Positions 1 through 7,500 of a stretch of 19,483 nt of DNA are shown piece by piece. The translations under genes were made by a program, and so were the position numbers. The notes beneath the pieces were generated by a model. The model searched no databases, had not been told where the DNA came from, and saw only the letters and a list, made by a program, of their open reading frames with translations. Origin of the DNA: Clostridia bacterium (GTDB taxonomy: Bacteria > Bacillota > Clostridia > RUG12999); the NCBI GenBank assembly GCA_017502065.1, contig JAFVVU010000042.1:1-19483 (forward strand), in the 5' to 3' direction. Position 1 is the first letter of the stretch. Every line of letters begins with the position of its first letter.

Positions 1-2
1 AT

Positions 3-302
3 GAAGAAGGTATGGCACACACAATGCAGTGCATGCCGGATGGATATGCTTGCTATGTAGCACATCAGGAAGAAATGCTTCCGGTAGGAGTTCGCTGGAT
101 TTCAAACACAGGGGACGAACGTTCAATGGGTATGGTTCTTCCCGCAACAGCTCCGCATCTTGGATATATCTATGCAAAAGAAAACGGATATGTTAAAGAA
201 ATTCCTGCAAAATCAAAAATTTCAATTGCGATGAAATTCGGTCTTCTCACTCCTGATGAAGTGCCGGCAAAAGTTGCAAAAGTTGAAAGTTTATTAAAAT
301 AA
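3..302 (+). CDS. 3' end of an unidentified protein, possibly aldose-epimerase (galactose mutarotase-like) fold
   Basis: The reading frame is open from the window edge to TAA at 300-302, so only the last 99 or so residues are present and the true start lies upstream. An internal ATG at 12 has no ribosome binding site and is unlikely to be the start. The fragment has no membrane segment. It contains the stretch WISNTGDERSMGMVLPAT and then a beta-rich end with a short helical tail. This reminds me of the C-terminal part of galactose-mutarotase-like (aldose epimerase / DUF4432-type) proteins, where a W-x-S/N-T-x-D segment precedes a P-A-T motif. The assignment is from memory of family style, not from a catalytic motif, so it is tentative. 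A strong terminator follows directly, so this is the last gene of its transcript. Confidence 0.45.
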   Translation, partial: EEGMAHTMQCMPDGYACYVAHQEEMLPVGVRWISNTGDERSMGMVLPATAPHLGYIYAKENGYVKEIPAKSKISIAMKFGLLTPDEVPAKVAKVESLLK

Positions 303-310
303 GATAACTA

Positions 311-341
311 AAAAAGGCAAGCCAGAGGGCTTGCTTTTTTT
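311..341 (+). terminator. Intrinsic terminator
   Basis: A 7-bp GC-rich stem (GCAAGCC at 317-323 with GGCTTGC at 328-334, 4-nt loop AGAG) is followed by seven T. An A-run before the stem extends the pairing. It ends the transcript of the upstream partial gene and separates it from bofA. Confidence 0.92.
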
Positions 342-404
342 ATGTCATAATAAGCCGGCATACAAAATAAAATGTAAAGTAGAAACTATTGGGGAGGAAT
401 AGGG

Positions 405-659
405 ATGGGCGGACCTCTTAAGATTGCATTTTTGATTGTATGCGCCACGCTTGTACTTTGGCTTTTTATATCAAATCTCGGACGTGTATGGAAGGTTATA
501 TGCAACAGCATATTTGGTATGCTTGCGCTGCTTGTGGCAAACCTTATCACGTCGCCGTTTGGTTTTTTTATAGGAATAAATGCGGCAACCTGTCTTGTGT
601 GTGGATTTTTGGGATTGCCGGGGTTCATAATGCTTATTTTACTTAAGTTTATTGCATGA
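405..659 (+). CDS. bofA: Pro-sigma-K processing inhibitor BofA family protein
   Basis: This 84-residue protein is almost wholly hydrophobic, with likely membrane segments near residues 5-23, 34-51 and 56-82. The C-terminal half (NxxTSPFGFFIGIN, then G-L-P-G and a run of I/L ending in LLKFIA) is the typical BofA pattern. In Bacillus, BofA sits in the outer forespore membrane with SpoIVFA and holds the protease SpoIVFB inactive until sigma-K is needed. A ribosome binding site, GGGGAGG, lies at 391-397, so the ATG at 405 is well supported. It is a single-gene unit between two terminators. In many Firmicutes bofA follows recR, but that is not the case here. The gene implies a sporulating ancestor or lifestyle. 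Some clostridia keep bofA without spoIVFA, so the mechanism may differ. Confidence 0.85.
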   Translation: MGGPLKIAFLIVCATLVLWLFISNLGRVWKVICNSIFGMLALLVANLITSPFGFFIGINAATCLVCGFLGLPGFIMLILLKFIA

Positions 660-691
660 AAAAAGACTGTTCCGTTTGGAACAGTCTTTTT
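659..691. terminator. Bidirectional terminator between bofA and rplL
   Basis: A 9-bp stem (GACTGTTCC at 665-673, GGAACAGTC at 678-686, loop GTTT) is flanked by A-runs on the left and T-runs on the right. It therefore works as an intrinsic terminator on both strands. It closes bofA from the left and the rplJ-rplL transcript from the right. Confidence 0.95.
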
Positions 692-708
692 ATGGTTTTT
701 AAGTAAAA

Positions 709-1083
709 TTATTTGATTTCTACTTTTGCGCCAGCTTCTTCTAATTTTGCTTTTAAAGCTTCAGCGTCTTCTTTAGAAGCGCCTTCTTTAACAGTTTTCG
801 GAGCACCGTCAACCATGTCTTTTGCTTCTTTAAGTCCAAGACCTGTAACTTCTTTAACAACTTTAACAACGTTAAGTTTAGCAGCACCAGCGTCAACAAG
901 AACTACGTCGAATTCTGTTTTTTCTTCAGCAGCTGCAGCACCACCAGCTACAGCGCCACCAGCTACCATAACAGGAGCAGCAGCAGATACGCCGAATTCT
1001 TCTTCGATTGCTTTAACAAGTTCTGAAAGTTCAAGAACTGTCATAGATTTGATTTCTTCAATAAATGTTTCTATTTTGCTCAT
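709..1083 (-). CDS. rplL: 50S ribosomal protein L7/L12
   Basis: This 124-residue acidic stalk protein has the usual three parts. An N-terminal dimerisation helix pair (about 1-32, with [19 protein letters not shown]) binds L10. A flexible Ala/Gly-rich hinge (about 33-53) follows. The globular C-terminal domain (about 55-124) recruits translational GTPases, with the conserved segment containing [21 protein letters not shown]. The ATG at 1083 is preceded by GGAGG in the minus-strand text CGGAGGTAAATAAAA. It lies 38 bp downstream of rplJ, as is nearly universal. It is the last gene of the cluster, with no rpoB behind it. Length and sequence are normal. Confidence 0.99.
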   Translation of the reverse strand: MSKIETFIEEIKSMTVLELSELVKAIEEEFGVSAAAPVMVAGGAVAGGAAAAEEKTEFDVVLVDAGAAKLNVVKVVKEVTGLGLKEAKDMVDGAPKTVKEGASKEDAEALKAKLEEAGAKVEIK

Positions 1084-1121
1084 TTTTATTTACCTCCGTA
1101 ATAAAATTTTGTTATTTTTAA

Positions 1122-1868
1122 TTATTCAGCATCAGCAGTTTCAGCCGGTGCTTCTTCGCTTGCTTCAGCCGGAGCTTCAGCAGCTTCTTCTGCAGGAGCT
1201 TCCTCAGCGGGAGCTTCTACTGTTTCAGCCGGTGCTTCTTCTGCAGGTGCAGCTTCTTCAGCCGGAGCTTCTGTAGCTTCTTCTGCAGGTGCAGCTTCCT
1301 CAGCGGGAGCTTCTGTAGCCGGTGCTTCTTCTACTGCAGCTTCTTCAGCGGCCGTAGCTTCTTCACCGTCGCCCTTTTTCTCAGCAACTGCATTAAGAGC
1401 AACTGCGAGACCACGAACTGTACCAAGGAGAGCAGAAGCAAGCATTGTGAGCAGAGCTTCTCTTGATGGCAGGTCTGCAAGAGCGTTGATTTCGTCGAGG
1501 GAAAGAACTTTTCCATCTGCGAAACCGGATTTGAAAGAGATTTCAAGTGTTGAATTTTCTTTAACGAAGTCTTTGAACACCTTCGCCGGAGCAACTGCGT
1601 CATCAGCAGCTGTAGCAATAGCTGTTGTACCGTCAAGAACTGCTTCAAGTTCATCAAGGCCTGCTTCTTTAACAGCAAGTTTTAAGAGAGTGTTTTTAAC
1701 AACCTCATATTTAACACCTGCTTCTCTGAAGCTTTTACGAAGTTTTGTGTCCTGTTCAACGTTAATACCTTTATAGTCAACCAGTACGCCGGCAGCAGCA
1801 TTTTTAAGTCTGTCAGCGAGGTCTGTAACTACCTGTTTTTTCTGTTCCAGAACTTTTGCGTTTGGCAT
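1122..1868 (-). CDS. rplJ: 50S ribosomal protein L10 with a long acidic Ala/Glu/Pro tail
   Basis: Residues 1-165 are a normal L10: an rRNA-binding N-terminal domain, and a C-terminal helix (about 136-163, ALLTMLASALLGTV onward) that in other bacteria carries the L7/L12 dimers. Residues 166-248 are an added low-complexity tail made almost only of A, E, P and T. It contains an exact 14-residue duplication (TEAPAEEAAPAEEA at 185-198 and 199-212). L10 is usually about 165-175 residues, so this one is roughly half as long again. I chose the ATG at 1868 over the in-frame GTG at 1877, because AGGAGG lies 8 nt before the ATG and runs into the GTG. The gene has its own promoter and L10-type leader upstream, and rplL follows. 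Confidence 0.97.
   Translation of the reverse strand: MPNAKVLEQKKQVVTDLADRLKNAAAGVLVDYKGINVEQDTKLRKSFREAGVKYEVVKNTLLKLAVKEAGLDELEAVLDGTTAIATAADDAVAPAKVFKDFVKENSTLEISFKSGFADGKVLSLDEINALADLPSREALLTMLASALLGTVRGLAVALNAVAEKKGDGEEATAAEEAAVEEAPATEAPAEEAAPAEEATEAPAEEAAPAEEAPAETVEAPAEEAPAEEAAEAPAEASEEAPAETADAE
1234..1317 (-). repeat. 42-bp tandem duplication inside rplJ
   Basis: Two adjacent 42-bp units (1234-1275 and 1276-1317) differ at two positions, both of which leave the protein unchanged. They encode the repeated 14-residue block of the L10 tail. Shorter GCTTCTTCTGCAGG-like pieces flank them. The tail therefore appears to have grown by slippage or unequal recombination. Confidence 0.9.
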
Positions 1869-1917
1869 GTAATTCACCTCCTAAATTATTCCAAATCGTT
1901 ATATAAGCATTGTTATA

Positions 1918-1954
1918 TAAAAATTTAAGCGCTTTGCCCAAAGACAAAGCGCTT
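1918..1954 (-). terminator. Attenuator terminator in the rplJ leader
   Basis: Read on the minus strand, AAGCGCTTTG (1954-1945) pairs perfectly with CAAAGCGCTT (1936-1927) around an 8-nt loop, followed by AAATTTTTAT. The stem is strong, but the T-run begins three bases after it. It lies between the rplJ promoter and the rplJ start, so it should act as a conditional terminator. Confidence 0.82.
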
Positions 1955-2031
1955 TTATATAAATACACAGATTTATACAATTTATTTGCGCTCCTCGGCA
2001 GGACTTACCGTATGCCTACTGTCTTTGGAAC
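1927..2031 (-). ncRNA. Ribosomal protein L10 leader
   Basis: The minus-strand leader begins near 2032 and contains GACAGTAGGCA, a short loop, and then CCTGCCGAGGA. This is the conserved arrangement of the Firmicute L10 leader bound by the L10(L12)4 complex. In Bacillus subtilis, binding favours termination of rplJL. Here the upstream piece CCAAAGACA (minus strand, 2028-2020) is perfectly complementary to UGUCUUUGG (1946-1938), which forms the loop and last bases of the 5' arm of the downstream terminator. This would be an alternative, antitermination pairing. The leader identity is from recognised sequence; the switching model is inference. Confidence 0.85.
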
Positions 2032-2038
2032 AAAAAAT

Positions 2039-2067
2039 ATTATATCATATTATTTACAGCTTGTCAA
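2039..2067 (-). promoter_or_regulatory. Perfect consensus sigma-A promoter for rplJ-rplL
   Basis: On the minus strand TTGACA (2067-2062), a 17-bp spacer and TATAAT (2044-2039) match the consensus exactly. The expected start point is near 2032, at the beginning of the L10 leader. This lets the stalk genes be made in excess over L1 and L11, as fits the several L7/L12 copies per ribosome. Confidence 0.93.
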
Positions 2068-2074
2068 GAAAAAA

Positions 2075-2770
2075 TTAATCGCCTAATTTAGCAGGATTGA
2101 TTTTTATTCCAGGACCCATTGTAGAAGCGATAGAAACGCTCTTGAGATACTGGCCTTTTGCAGCTGCAGGTTTTGCTTTAATTACAGCATTTAAAAGTGT
2201 GGAATAGTTTTCGAAAAGCTTGTCAGCTCCGAAAGAAACTTTACCAACCGGACAGTGGATAATGTTTGTTTTATCCAATCTGTATTCGATTTTACCTAAT
2301 TTAATTTCTTTAACAGCTTTAGCAACATCCATTGTAACTGTGCCGGCTTTCGGGTTAGGCATAAGTCCTTTAGGACCAAGTACTTTACCGAGACGACCAA
2401 CAACACCCATCATATCCGGTGTTGCAACGATGATGTCGTAATCAAACCAGCCATCATTCTGGATTCTTGGGATAAGTTCTTCAGCACCTACAAAATCAGC
2501 ACCTGCTTCTGTAGCTTCTGTAGCTTTATCTCCTTTTGCAAAAACTAAAACTCTGACAGCTTTACCTGTACCGTGGGGGAGAATAACCGCACCACGAACC
2601 TGCTGATCTGCATGACGTGAGTCAACGCCCAATTTGATATGAGCTTCAACTGTTTCGTCGAATTTAGCTTTCGGCATTTTTGTTAAAATGTCACAAGCTT
2701 CTTTAAGATCATACAAGGCTGTTTTATCGTACAATTTAACACTGTCCTGATAATTTTTTCCTCTTTTCAA
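2075..2770 (-). CDS. rplA: 50S ribosomal protein L1
   Basis: This 231-residue protein is full length for bacterial L1. It opens [15 protein letters not shown] and has the conserved domain II segment [14 protein letters not shown] and the C-terminal [16 protein letters not shown]1 binds 23S rRNA at the mobile L1 stalk by the E site, and in many bacteria represses its own mRNA. The start codon is TTG at 2770, placed 7 nt after AGGAGG. No ATG nearby gives the conserved N terminus, so TTG is well supported. Upstream, in the gap to rplK, lies an RNA motif like the 23S binding site of L1 (2787-2823), which suggests direct translational control. Confidence 0.99.
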   Translation of the reverse strand: MKRGKNYQDSVKLYDKTALYDLKEACDILTKMPKAKFDETVEAHIKLGVDSRHADQQVRGAVILPHGTGKAVRVLVFAKGDKATEATEAGADFVGAEELIPRIQNDGWFDYDIIVATPDMMGVVGRLGKVLGPKGLMPNPKAGTVTMDVAKAVKEIKLGKIEYRLDKTNIIHCPVGKVSFGADKLFENYSTLLNAVIKAKPAAAKGQYLKSVSIASTMGPGIKINPAKLGD

Positions 2771-2786
2771 TTTTTTACCTCCTAAA

Positions 2787-2823
2787 GTGGTTACGCGAAA
2801 AACCCTGTAGATTTTTCTCCCAC
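2787..2823 (-). promoter_or_regulatory. Putative L1-binding (autoregulatory) RNA site before rplA
   Basis: Read on the minus strand the order is GTGG (2823-2820), GAG, a 7-bp helix of AAAAATC with GGTTTTT around a 5-nt loop, CGCGTAA, then CCAC (2790-2787). This is a short outer helix, an asymmetric loop with GAG on the short side, and an inner helix. The 23S site for L1 has the same plan, with GGUGGGAG on one strand and AUACCACC on the other. The 3' edge lies only 4 nt before the AGGAGG of rplA, so bound protein would hide the ribosome site. Confidence 0.7.
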
Positions 2824-2832
2824 GTTTTTAAA

Positions 2833-2846
2833 ACCGTTTAAACGGT
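2833..2846. repeat. 14-bp perfect palindrome between rplK and rplA
   Basis: ACCGTTTAAACGGT is self-complementary. In RNA it could form a 5-bp hairpin with a TTAA loop, followed on the minus strand by TTTTAAAAA. It may be a weak stop signal or processing site just ahead of the L1-type site. No function can be read from the sequence alone. Confidence 0.5.
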
Positions 2847-2858
2847 CAGCGACTTGAA

Positions 2859-3284
2859 TCAGTCTTCAACAACGATACCCATACTTCTTGCAGTACCTTT
2901 GATCATGCTCATAGCTGATTCAATGTTAGCAGCGTTAAGGTCAGGCATTTTCTGTTCAGCAATTGCCTGTACGTCTGCTTTTGAAATTGTAGCAACTTTA
3001 GTTTTATTCGGAACTCCGGAAGCTTTGTCAAGCTTGCATGCTTTCTTGAGAAGAACAGCAGCAGGGGGAGTTTTTGTGATAAAACTAAAAGATCTGTCTG
3101 CATAAACTGTAATTACAACAGGGATTATGAGACCTGCATCTTTTGCTGTTTTTTCGTTGAATTCCTTACAAAACTGCATAATGTTAACACCATGCTGACC
3201 CAGTGCAGGACCAACCGGTGGCGCAGGAGTAGCTTTTCCGGCAGGGATCTGTAGTTTTATAAAGCCTGCGATTTTTTGAGCCAT
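2859..3284 (-). CDS. rplK: 50S ribosomal protein L11
   Basis: This 141-residue protein is exactly the common length for L11. The conserved N-terminal block with [19 protein letters not shown] and the C-terminal rRNA-binding domain are both present. L11 forms the GTPase-associated centre with 23S rRNA helices 43/44 and L10, and is needed for stringent-response sensing by RelA. I chose the ATG at 3284, which lies 8 nt after AGGAGG. An in-frame GTG at 3293 overlaps the ribosome binding site and would add three residues. It is preceded by an L1-type RNA motif and followed by rplA, as expected for the L11 operon. Confidence 0.99.
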   Translation of the reverse strand: MAQKIAGFIKLQIPAGKATPAPPVGPALGQHGVNIMQFCKEFNEKTAKDAGLIIPVVITVYADRSFSFITKTPPAAVLLKKACKLDKASGVPNKTKVATISKADVQAIAEQKMPDLNAANIESAMSMIKGTARSMGIVVED

Positions 3285-3311
3285 TTTTTGCACCTCCTTA
3301 ATAAATGCAAT

Positions 3312-3351
3312 GTGGTAATGACAGATACACTAAAATTTTGTATCCTCCCAC
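3312..3351 (-). promoter_or_regulatory. Putative L1-binding (autoregulatory) RNA site before rplK
   Basis: On the minus strand: GTGG (3351-3348), GAG (3347-3345), a 6-bp helix GATACA/TGTATC (3344-3339 with 3329-3324) around a 9-nt loop, TGTCATTA, then CCAC (3315-3312). This is the same layout as the site before rplA: outer GTGG/CCAC, GAG on the short side, 7-8 nt ending in A on the long side. It resembles the L1 site of 23S rRNA and of known L1 mRNAs. It lies about 14 nt before the rplK ribosome binding site. Confidence 0.72.
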
Positions 3352-3384
3352 TATATAACCTGTCGCCGAAAGGCGAATGTTACC

Positions 3385-3903
3385 TTATTCTATAGCCTCT
3401 ACCTGATTAAGGTCAAGGTCTACTTCTGTTTCTCTACCCATAAACAAATCAACTGAAAGTTTAACTTTGCCTTTTTCGGCAGATATTTCAATAACCTTAC
3501 CGAGATATCCGTTAAGCGGACCGTCAGTAATTCTTGCCATATCACCAAGTTCAAAGTCAATAACAATGGGTGAAGATTCAATTTTCATAGTTTCAATTTC
3601 AGTGTCTGTAAGCGGTACGGGTTTTGATTCCGGACCAACAAATCCTGTTACGCCACGAATGTTTCTGATTGCGTGCCAGGCATCATCAGACATAATCATT
3701 TTAACAAACACATATCCGGGGAAAATCTTATGTTTGATTTCCTTTTTGGTTTCGCTGTTAACCTCAATTTCTTCCGGAACGCGAATATCAACGATCTGCT
3801 CGTGTAATCCGCGGTTTTCAACCATTTTCTGAATGTTGGTTTCAACCTTTTTTTCATACCCTGAATAGGTGTGGATTACATACCATTTAGCAATTTCAGC
3901 CAT
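3385..3903 (-). CDS. nusG: Transcription termination/antitermination protein NusG
   Basis: This 172-residue protein has the two standard domains. The NGN domain (about 5-115; begins KWYVIHTYSGYEKKVE, with IFPGYVFVKM and the RxxxGVTGFVG segment) binds RNA polymerase. The KOW domain (about 120-170; D-x-A-R-I-T-D-G-P-L-N-G) contacts Rho or ribosomal protein S10. NusG stabilises elongation and couples it to translation or pausing. It sits between secE and rplK, the conserved position. One oddity: the ATG at 3903 lacks a ribosome binding site at normal distance. The nearest, AAAGGAGAG, is about 35 nt upstream, with a GC-rich stretch (CCCCCGG) between. No better in-frame start exists before the upstream stop. 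Confidence 0.98.
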   Translation of the reverse strand: MAEIAKWYVIHTYSGYEKKVETNIQKMVENRGLHEQIVDIRVPEEIEVNSETKKEIKHKIFPGYVFVKMIMSDDAWHAIRNIRGVTGFVGPESKPVPLTDTEIETMKIESSPIVIDFELGDMARITDGPLNGYLGKVIEISAEKGKVKLSVDLFMGRETEVDLDLNQVEAIE

Positions 3904-3969
3904 ATAAGCAAAAAGCAGCCGGGGGCCACTTTTCTTCTCTCCTTTTCAAAGTAGTTTAAGTCTGGTTGA

Positions 3970-4197
3970 TTATGGAATTAATGCTCCAACACCTAAATGT
4001 AACAAATAGTTAACTAAGGAAAGGAAAGCACCCATAATTATAACAGTAACTATAACTACAAGAGTGTCTTTGAAAAGCTTTTTGGGAGTAGGCCAGATAA
4101 TTTTTTTGAATTCACTTTTGATGGATTTAAAGAAATTAGCTATTCCGCTACCCATTCTGGCGAAGATATTTTTCTTTTTTTCTTTATTTTCTGACAT
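3970..4197 (-). CDS. secE: Preprotein translocase subunit SecE
   Basis: This 75-residue protein is the usual size for single-span SecE of Firmicutes. A Lys-rich cytoplasmic start (1-10) is followed by an amphipathic helix with the conserved EFKKIIWPTPKKL pattern (about 29-41) and one membrane segment (about 45-68). SecE clamps the two halves of the SecY channel and is essential for export. The ATG at 4197 follows GGAGG at a good distance. It lies 39 bp after rpmG and 66 bp before nusG, the classic secE-nusG pair. Confidence 0.97.
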   Translation of the reverse strand: MSENKEKKKNIFARMGSGIANFFKSIKSEFKKIIWPTPKKLFKDTLVVIVTVIIMGAFLSLVNYLLHLGVGALIP

Positions 4198-4236
4198 GAC
4201 TATCCTCCAATGGCAGAAATAATTCCCGCCCCTGTA

Positions 4237-4386
4237 TTATTTTGTTTCTTTGTGAAGTGTGTGCTTTTTGCAGAATCTGCAATACTTGTTCATTTCAAGT
4301 CTATCAGGATCGTTTTTCTTGTTTTTAAAAGTATTATAGTTTCTCTGTTTGCATTCGCCACAAGCTAAAGTTATTTTAACTCTCAT
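4237..4386 (-). CDS. rpmG: 50S ribosomal protein L33
   Basis: This small gene of 49 residues runs from ATG at 4384-4386 to TAA at 4237-4239 on the minus strand. It begins [19 protein letters not shown] and ends [10 protein letters not shown]. Two Cys pairs (C9/C12 and C36/C39) form the zinc ribbon, so this is the zinc-binding (C+) form of L33. In some Firmicutes, zinc-independent copies elsewhere replace this form when zinc is scarce. AGGAGG lies at 4394-4399, 7 nt before the start. It is the first gene of the rpmG-secE-nusG-rplK operon, directly behind a consensus promoter. Confidence 0.97.
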   Translation of the reverse strand: MRVKITLACGECKQRNYNTFKNKKNDPDRLEMNKYCRFCKKHTLHKETK

Positions 4387-4415
4387 CGTATTTTCCTCCT
4401 GTTTTTAGTATAACC

Positions 4416-4447
4416 AAAAAAGCTTTATGGATGAAAAATCCATAAGG
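4416..4447 (-). terminator. Terminator or attenuator between addA and rpmG
   Basis: On the minus strand TTATGGAT (4445-4438 side) pairs with ATCCATAA (4432-4425) around a 5-nt loop, followed after a few bases by six T. The stem is A+T-rich, so it is modest in strength. It is the only terminator-like element after addA, but it lies downstream of the rpmG promoter. It therefore also sits in the rpmG leader and may attenuate the ribosomal operon. Confidence 0.6.
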
Positions 4448-4455
4448 CACTCTTT

Positions 4456-4484
4456 ATTCTACCATATATAAAAAGGTTTGTCAA
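4456..4484 (-). promoter_or_regulatory. Sigma-A promoter for the rpmG-secE-nusG-rplK operon
   Basis: On the minus strand TTGACA (4484-4479), a 17-bp spacer and TAGAAT (4461-4456) form a near-perfect promoter. The expected start is near 4449. The leader to rpmG is about 60 nt and contains the hairpin at 4425-4445. Confidence 0.9.
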
Positions 4485-4514
4485 CAAAAATTTTGAAAAA
4501 ATATGACATATTTA

Positions 4515-7500
4515 TTAAATGGTAATAGTGGTGCCTTTGTTCAACATATATAAATATTTTTCCCTGCAGGGCAGTTTTGTGATTTTCTCGGCGGCCTTTG
4601 CATAAAGCTCAAGCTGAGTTTTATACATCTTTTCCGTTTCCTCGCTCAAATACCTGTCGGTTTTGAAATCAAGAACAATAACGTGACCGTTTTCAATAAA
4701 CATACAGTCAATAATTCCCTGAATAAGAACCTTATCTTCTTCGGGAGCGTACTGATTGCCGGAAATATCACTTTGTGGTGCAAGTATATTGAATGATTCC
4801 TCGCGAAGTACCTTTTCGGCAGACGAAAGCCTTTTGCCGAGCGGGGTGCCAAAAAATCCTGCAATTGCAGAAATATTTACAAACGGAAGTTCGTTTTCCT
4901 GCAGGAGTCCTGCATGGATGAGCTCTCGGCAGCATTCACTTACAGTTTCTTCCGTTACGTCTTTAAGCGGAACGTGCCTGAGCACAAGATGGTTTATGAT
5001 GCCTGCCTGAGCCGGACTTATGCTTTGTTCCGTGTCAAGCACAGAGGATTTAAGCACAGTTTTTGCGGAAAGCTTTGCCGAAAGAGCATCATCAAAGTCA
5101 AAACGGCGTTTAAGCTCACTGACAGAAAACTTAGTCGGCATCGAAGAAGATGACAAATAAGGATATTTATATTCAAGAGCATCACGAACACTGTCGCTTA
5201 TATTTATATCTGCTTTTGCGTTAGTCTCCGGTTCAGGTGCTTCATCAGCATAAACATAGGTATCAGGTGATGTATCAAGAATGATTTCATCCGTAAGTGA
5301 ATATTTAAGCCAGTCAAGATAAGCAGCGGAATGAACCATAAGCGGCAGGGGAATGCGGTCACAGTTATACGACATCTCCTGCATATCATCTGCCATTTCC
5401 GATATATCATTCACAACGGCGGTGCATATCAGCTTATGCTTTGCTCTTGTCATTGCAACGTACATTACGCGCATTTCCTCGGATATATTTTCAATATGAA
5501 TTTTTTCTTTTATTGCTTCTTTTGAAATAAGCGGGAAATGTACTTTTTTATCAAAATCATACGCCTCGACGCCAAGTCCGAGTTTTCTGTGCAAAAGAAG
5601 GTTGCCGGAATAATCGCTGGAATGGAATTTTGTATGACATCCTGCGAGGAATACAACAGGGAACTCAAGACCTTTCGATTTATGGATTGTCATAATCCTT
5701 ACAACGTTGCTTGATTCCGATAAGGTTTTTGCACTTCCTGAATCGCTGTGCACCTGAAGTCTGTCCATATATTCGACAAACCCGAAAAGTCCTCCGCCCG
5801 ATGCGGCGGAAAAGCTTTTGGCGTGCTCGGTCATAAGACTCAGGTTTGCGCATCTCTGTTTGCCGCCGGGAAGACCTGCGGCAAAAACTTCAAGTCCTGA
5901 TTCATTTAATATATAAGGAACAAACTCTGCAACGGGTTTTGAAACGACAGCATCACGCCATTTGTTCAGTTTATTCAGAAAACCGGCACATTTGAGAGCT
6001 GTTTCATCATCTCCGGTGGAGTATGCTTTCAGTGCATCAAAAAGCATTCCCTTTTTGCTGTATCTTATTTTAACAAGGTCGTTTTCATCAAAATTAAACA
6101 GCGGACTGCGAAGCACACCCGTCAGCGGAATATCGGACGACGGGTTGTCAATAATACGAAGGATTGACAGGAAAAGTCCGACTTCAAGAGTTTCAAAATA
6201 TCCACGTCTGCTGTCAAGATAATAGGGGATACCGCAGGTTTTGAATTCCTGTTCAAGAGCCTCGGATTTTTGCCCCATACCTCTGTATAGTACAACAATA
6301 TCCTTATATTTATATCCTTCATTTATCAGCTTTGCAATACGGGACGAAATAACCTTTGCTTCAAGCTCATATTTATTTTCGCATTGTGTATCGGCATCGG
6401 AAGATGCAATAATAAGCTCACATCTGTCCTTATCTGTAGGCTGCGGCGGATTATCCTCACGGTAATACAGCTTTTCGCTGTCGGTATATTCCATTTCGCC
6501 GACATAAGTGCTCATGATACGAGAGAAAACATGATTTACATAATCAAGCACTGTACTGCTGCTGCGGAAATTCTTATTAAGCGAAATTTTTTCTCCGCCC
6601 GACTTTTCATCGGCATAACGGATACTTTTATCAATGAAAATTTCAGGGTCTGCCTGACGGAATTTGTATATGCTTTGTTTGATATCACCAACCATAAACA
6701 TATTGCAGGATGCACCGTTTTCCTTTCGTGAAACCAATGAAAACAGCTCTTCCTGAACAGGGTTACAGTCCTGATATTCATCAACAAGAATATATTTGTA
6801 TTTATCTTCAAGCTTTTTGGCAACACCATTTTCGCTGTCGCGGAGAATCTTGAGAGCCATATGCTCAAAATCACCGAAATCGAGTGCTGCTGCCTCACGT
6901 TTTTTCTCGCTGTATATTCTGTCAAGAGTGCAAACAGCATCCTTAAGACACGTAAGCAAAGGATACATATTGCCAAGGTCCCGGCGTACGTTTTGTGACG
7001 GCATTTTTGCAATAATGGCAATCATATTCTTTGCCGAATCCTTTATCTTTTCGCGTGCATTTTTAAGGTATTCTATTGCAAATTCGTCTGCATCCTTAGG
7101 CTTTCTTGCAAGGGTGCAAAATGCAAAGCTTTCGGCAACGGCAAAAAGCTCATCCCATGTACCTGAAAAAGCATTGCGAAGCTTTTTAAGCCCTGCTTCG
7201 TCATCGGCAAAGGTTTCCGCATAAGAAGAAATGCCGTATTCAAGAGCACGGTTTTTTATTTCCTCTGCCTGTGAAACAAGACCGTCGAATTTGATTTTAT
7301 AGCCTTGTTTTATTTCACGTATCCATTCAAGAGCGTCAATATCGGGCAGATTATCGGGATTATACTTTTCTGCCTGCATTTCAAGCCATTCAAGCGGATG
7401 AGAAAAGCTTGAAATAAACCCATATATTTTTATAATTTCGGAAATAAGCTTATCGTCGTTTCCGCCTCCGAGCCATTTGCACAGGTTTGAAACAAGCTCG

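Noticed and set aside
3..20. Shared GAAGAAGGTATGGCACA at the window start and at 16907-16923
   Set aside because: It is a short in-frame coincidence (EEGMA) between two unrelated proteins, with no similarity on either side.
342..404. Sigma-E promoter for bofA, from CATACA at 359-364
   Set aside because: The -10-like CATACA is present, but the last conserved T is missing and no suitable -35 element lies at the right spacing. Expected biologically, but not supported by sequence.
3285..3293. GTG start for rplK (and similarly GTG at 1877 for rplJ)
   Set aside because: Each GTG overlaps the AGGAGG ribosome site, while the downstream ATG has ideal 8-nt spacing and gives the conserved N terminus.
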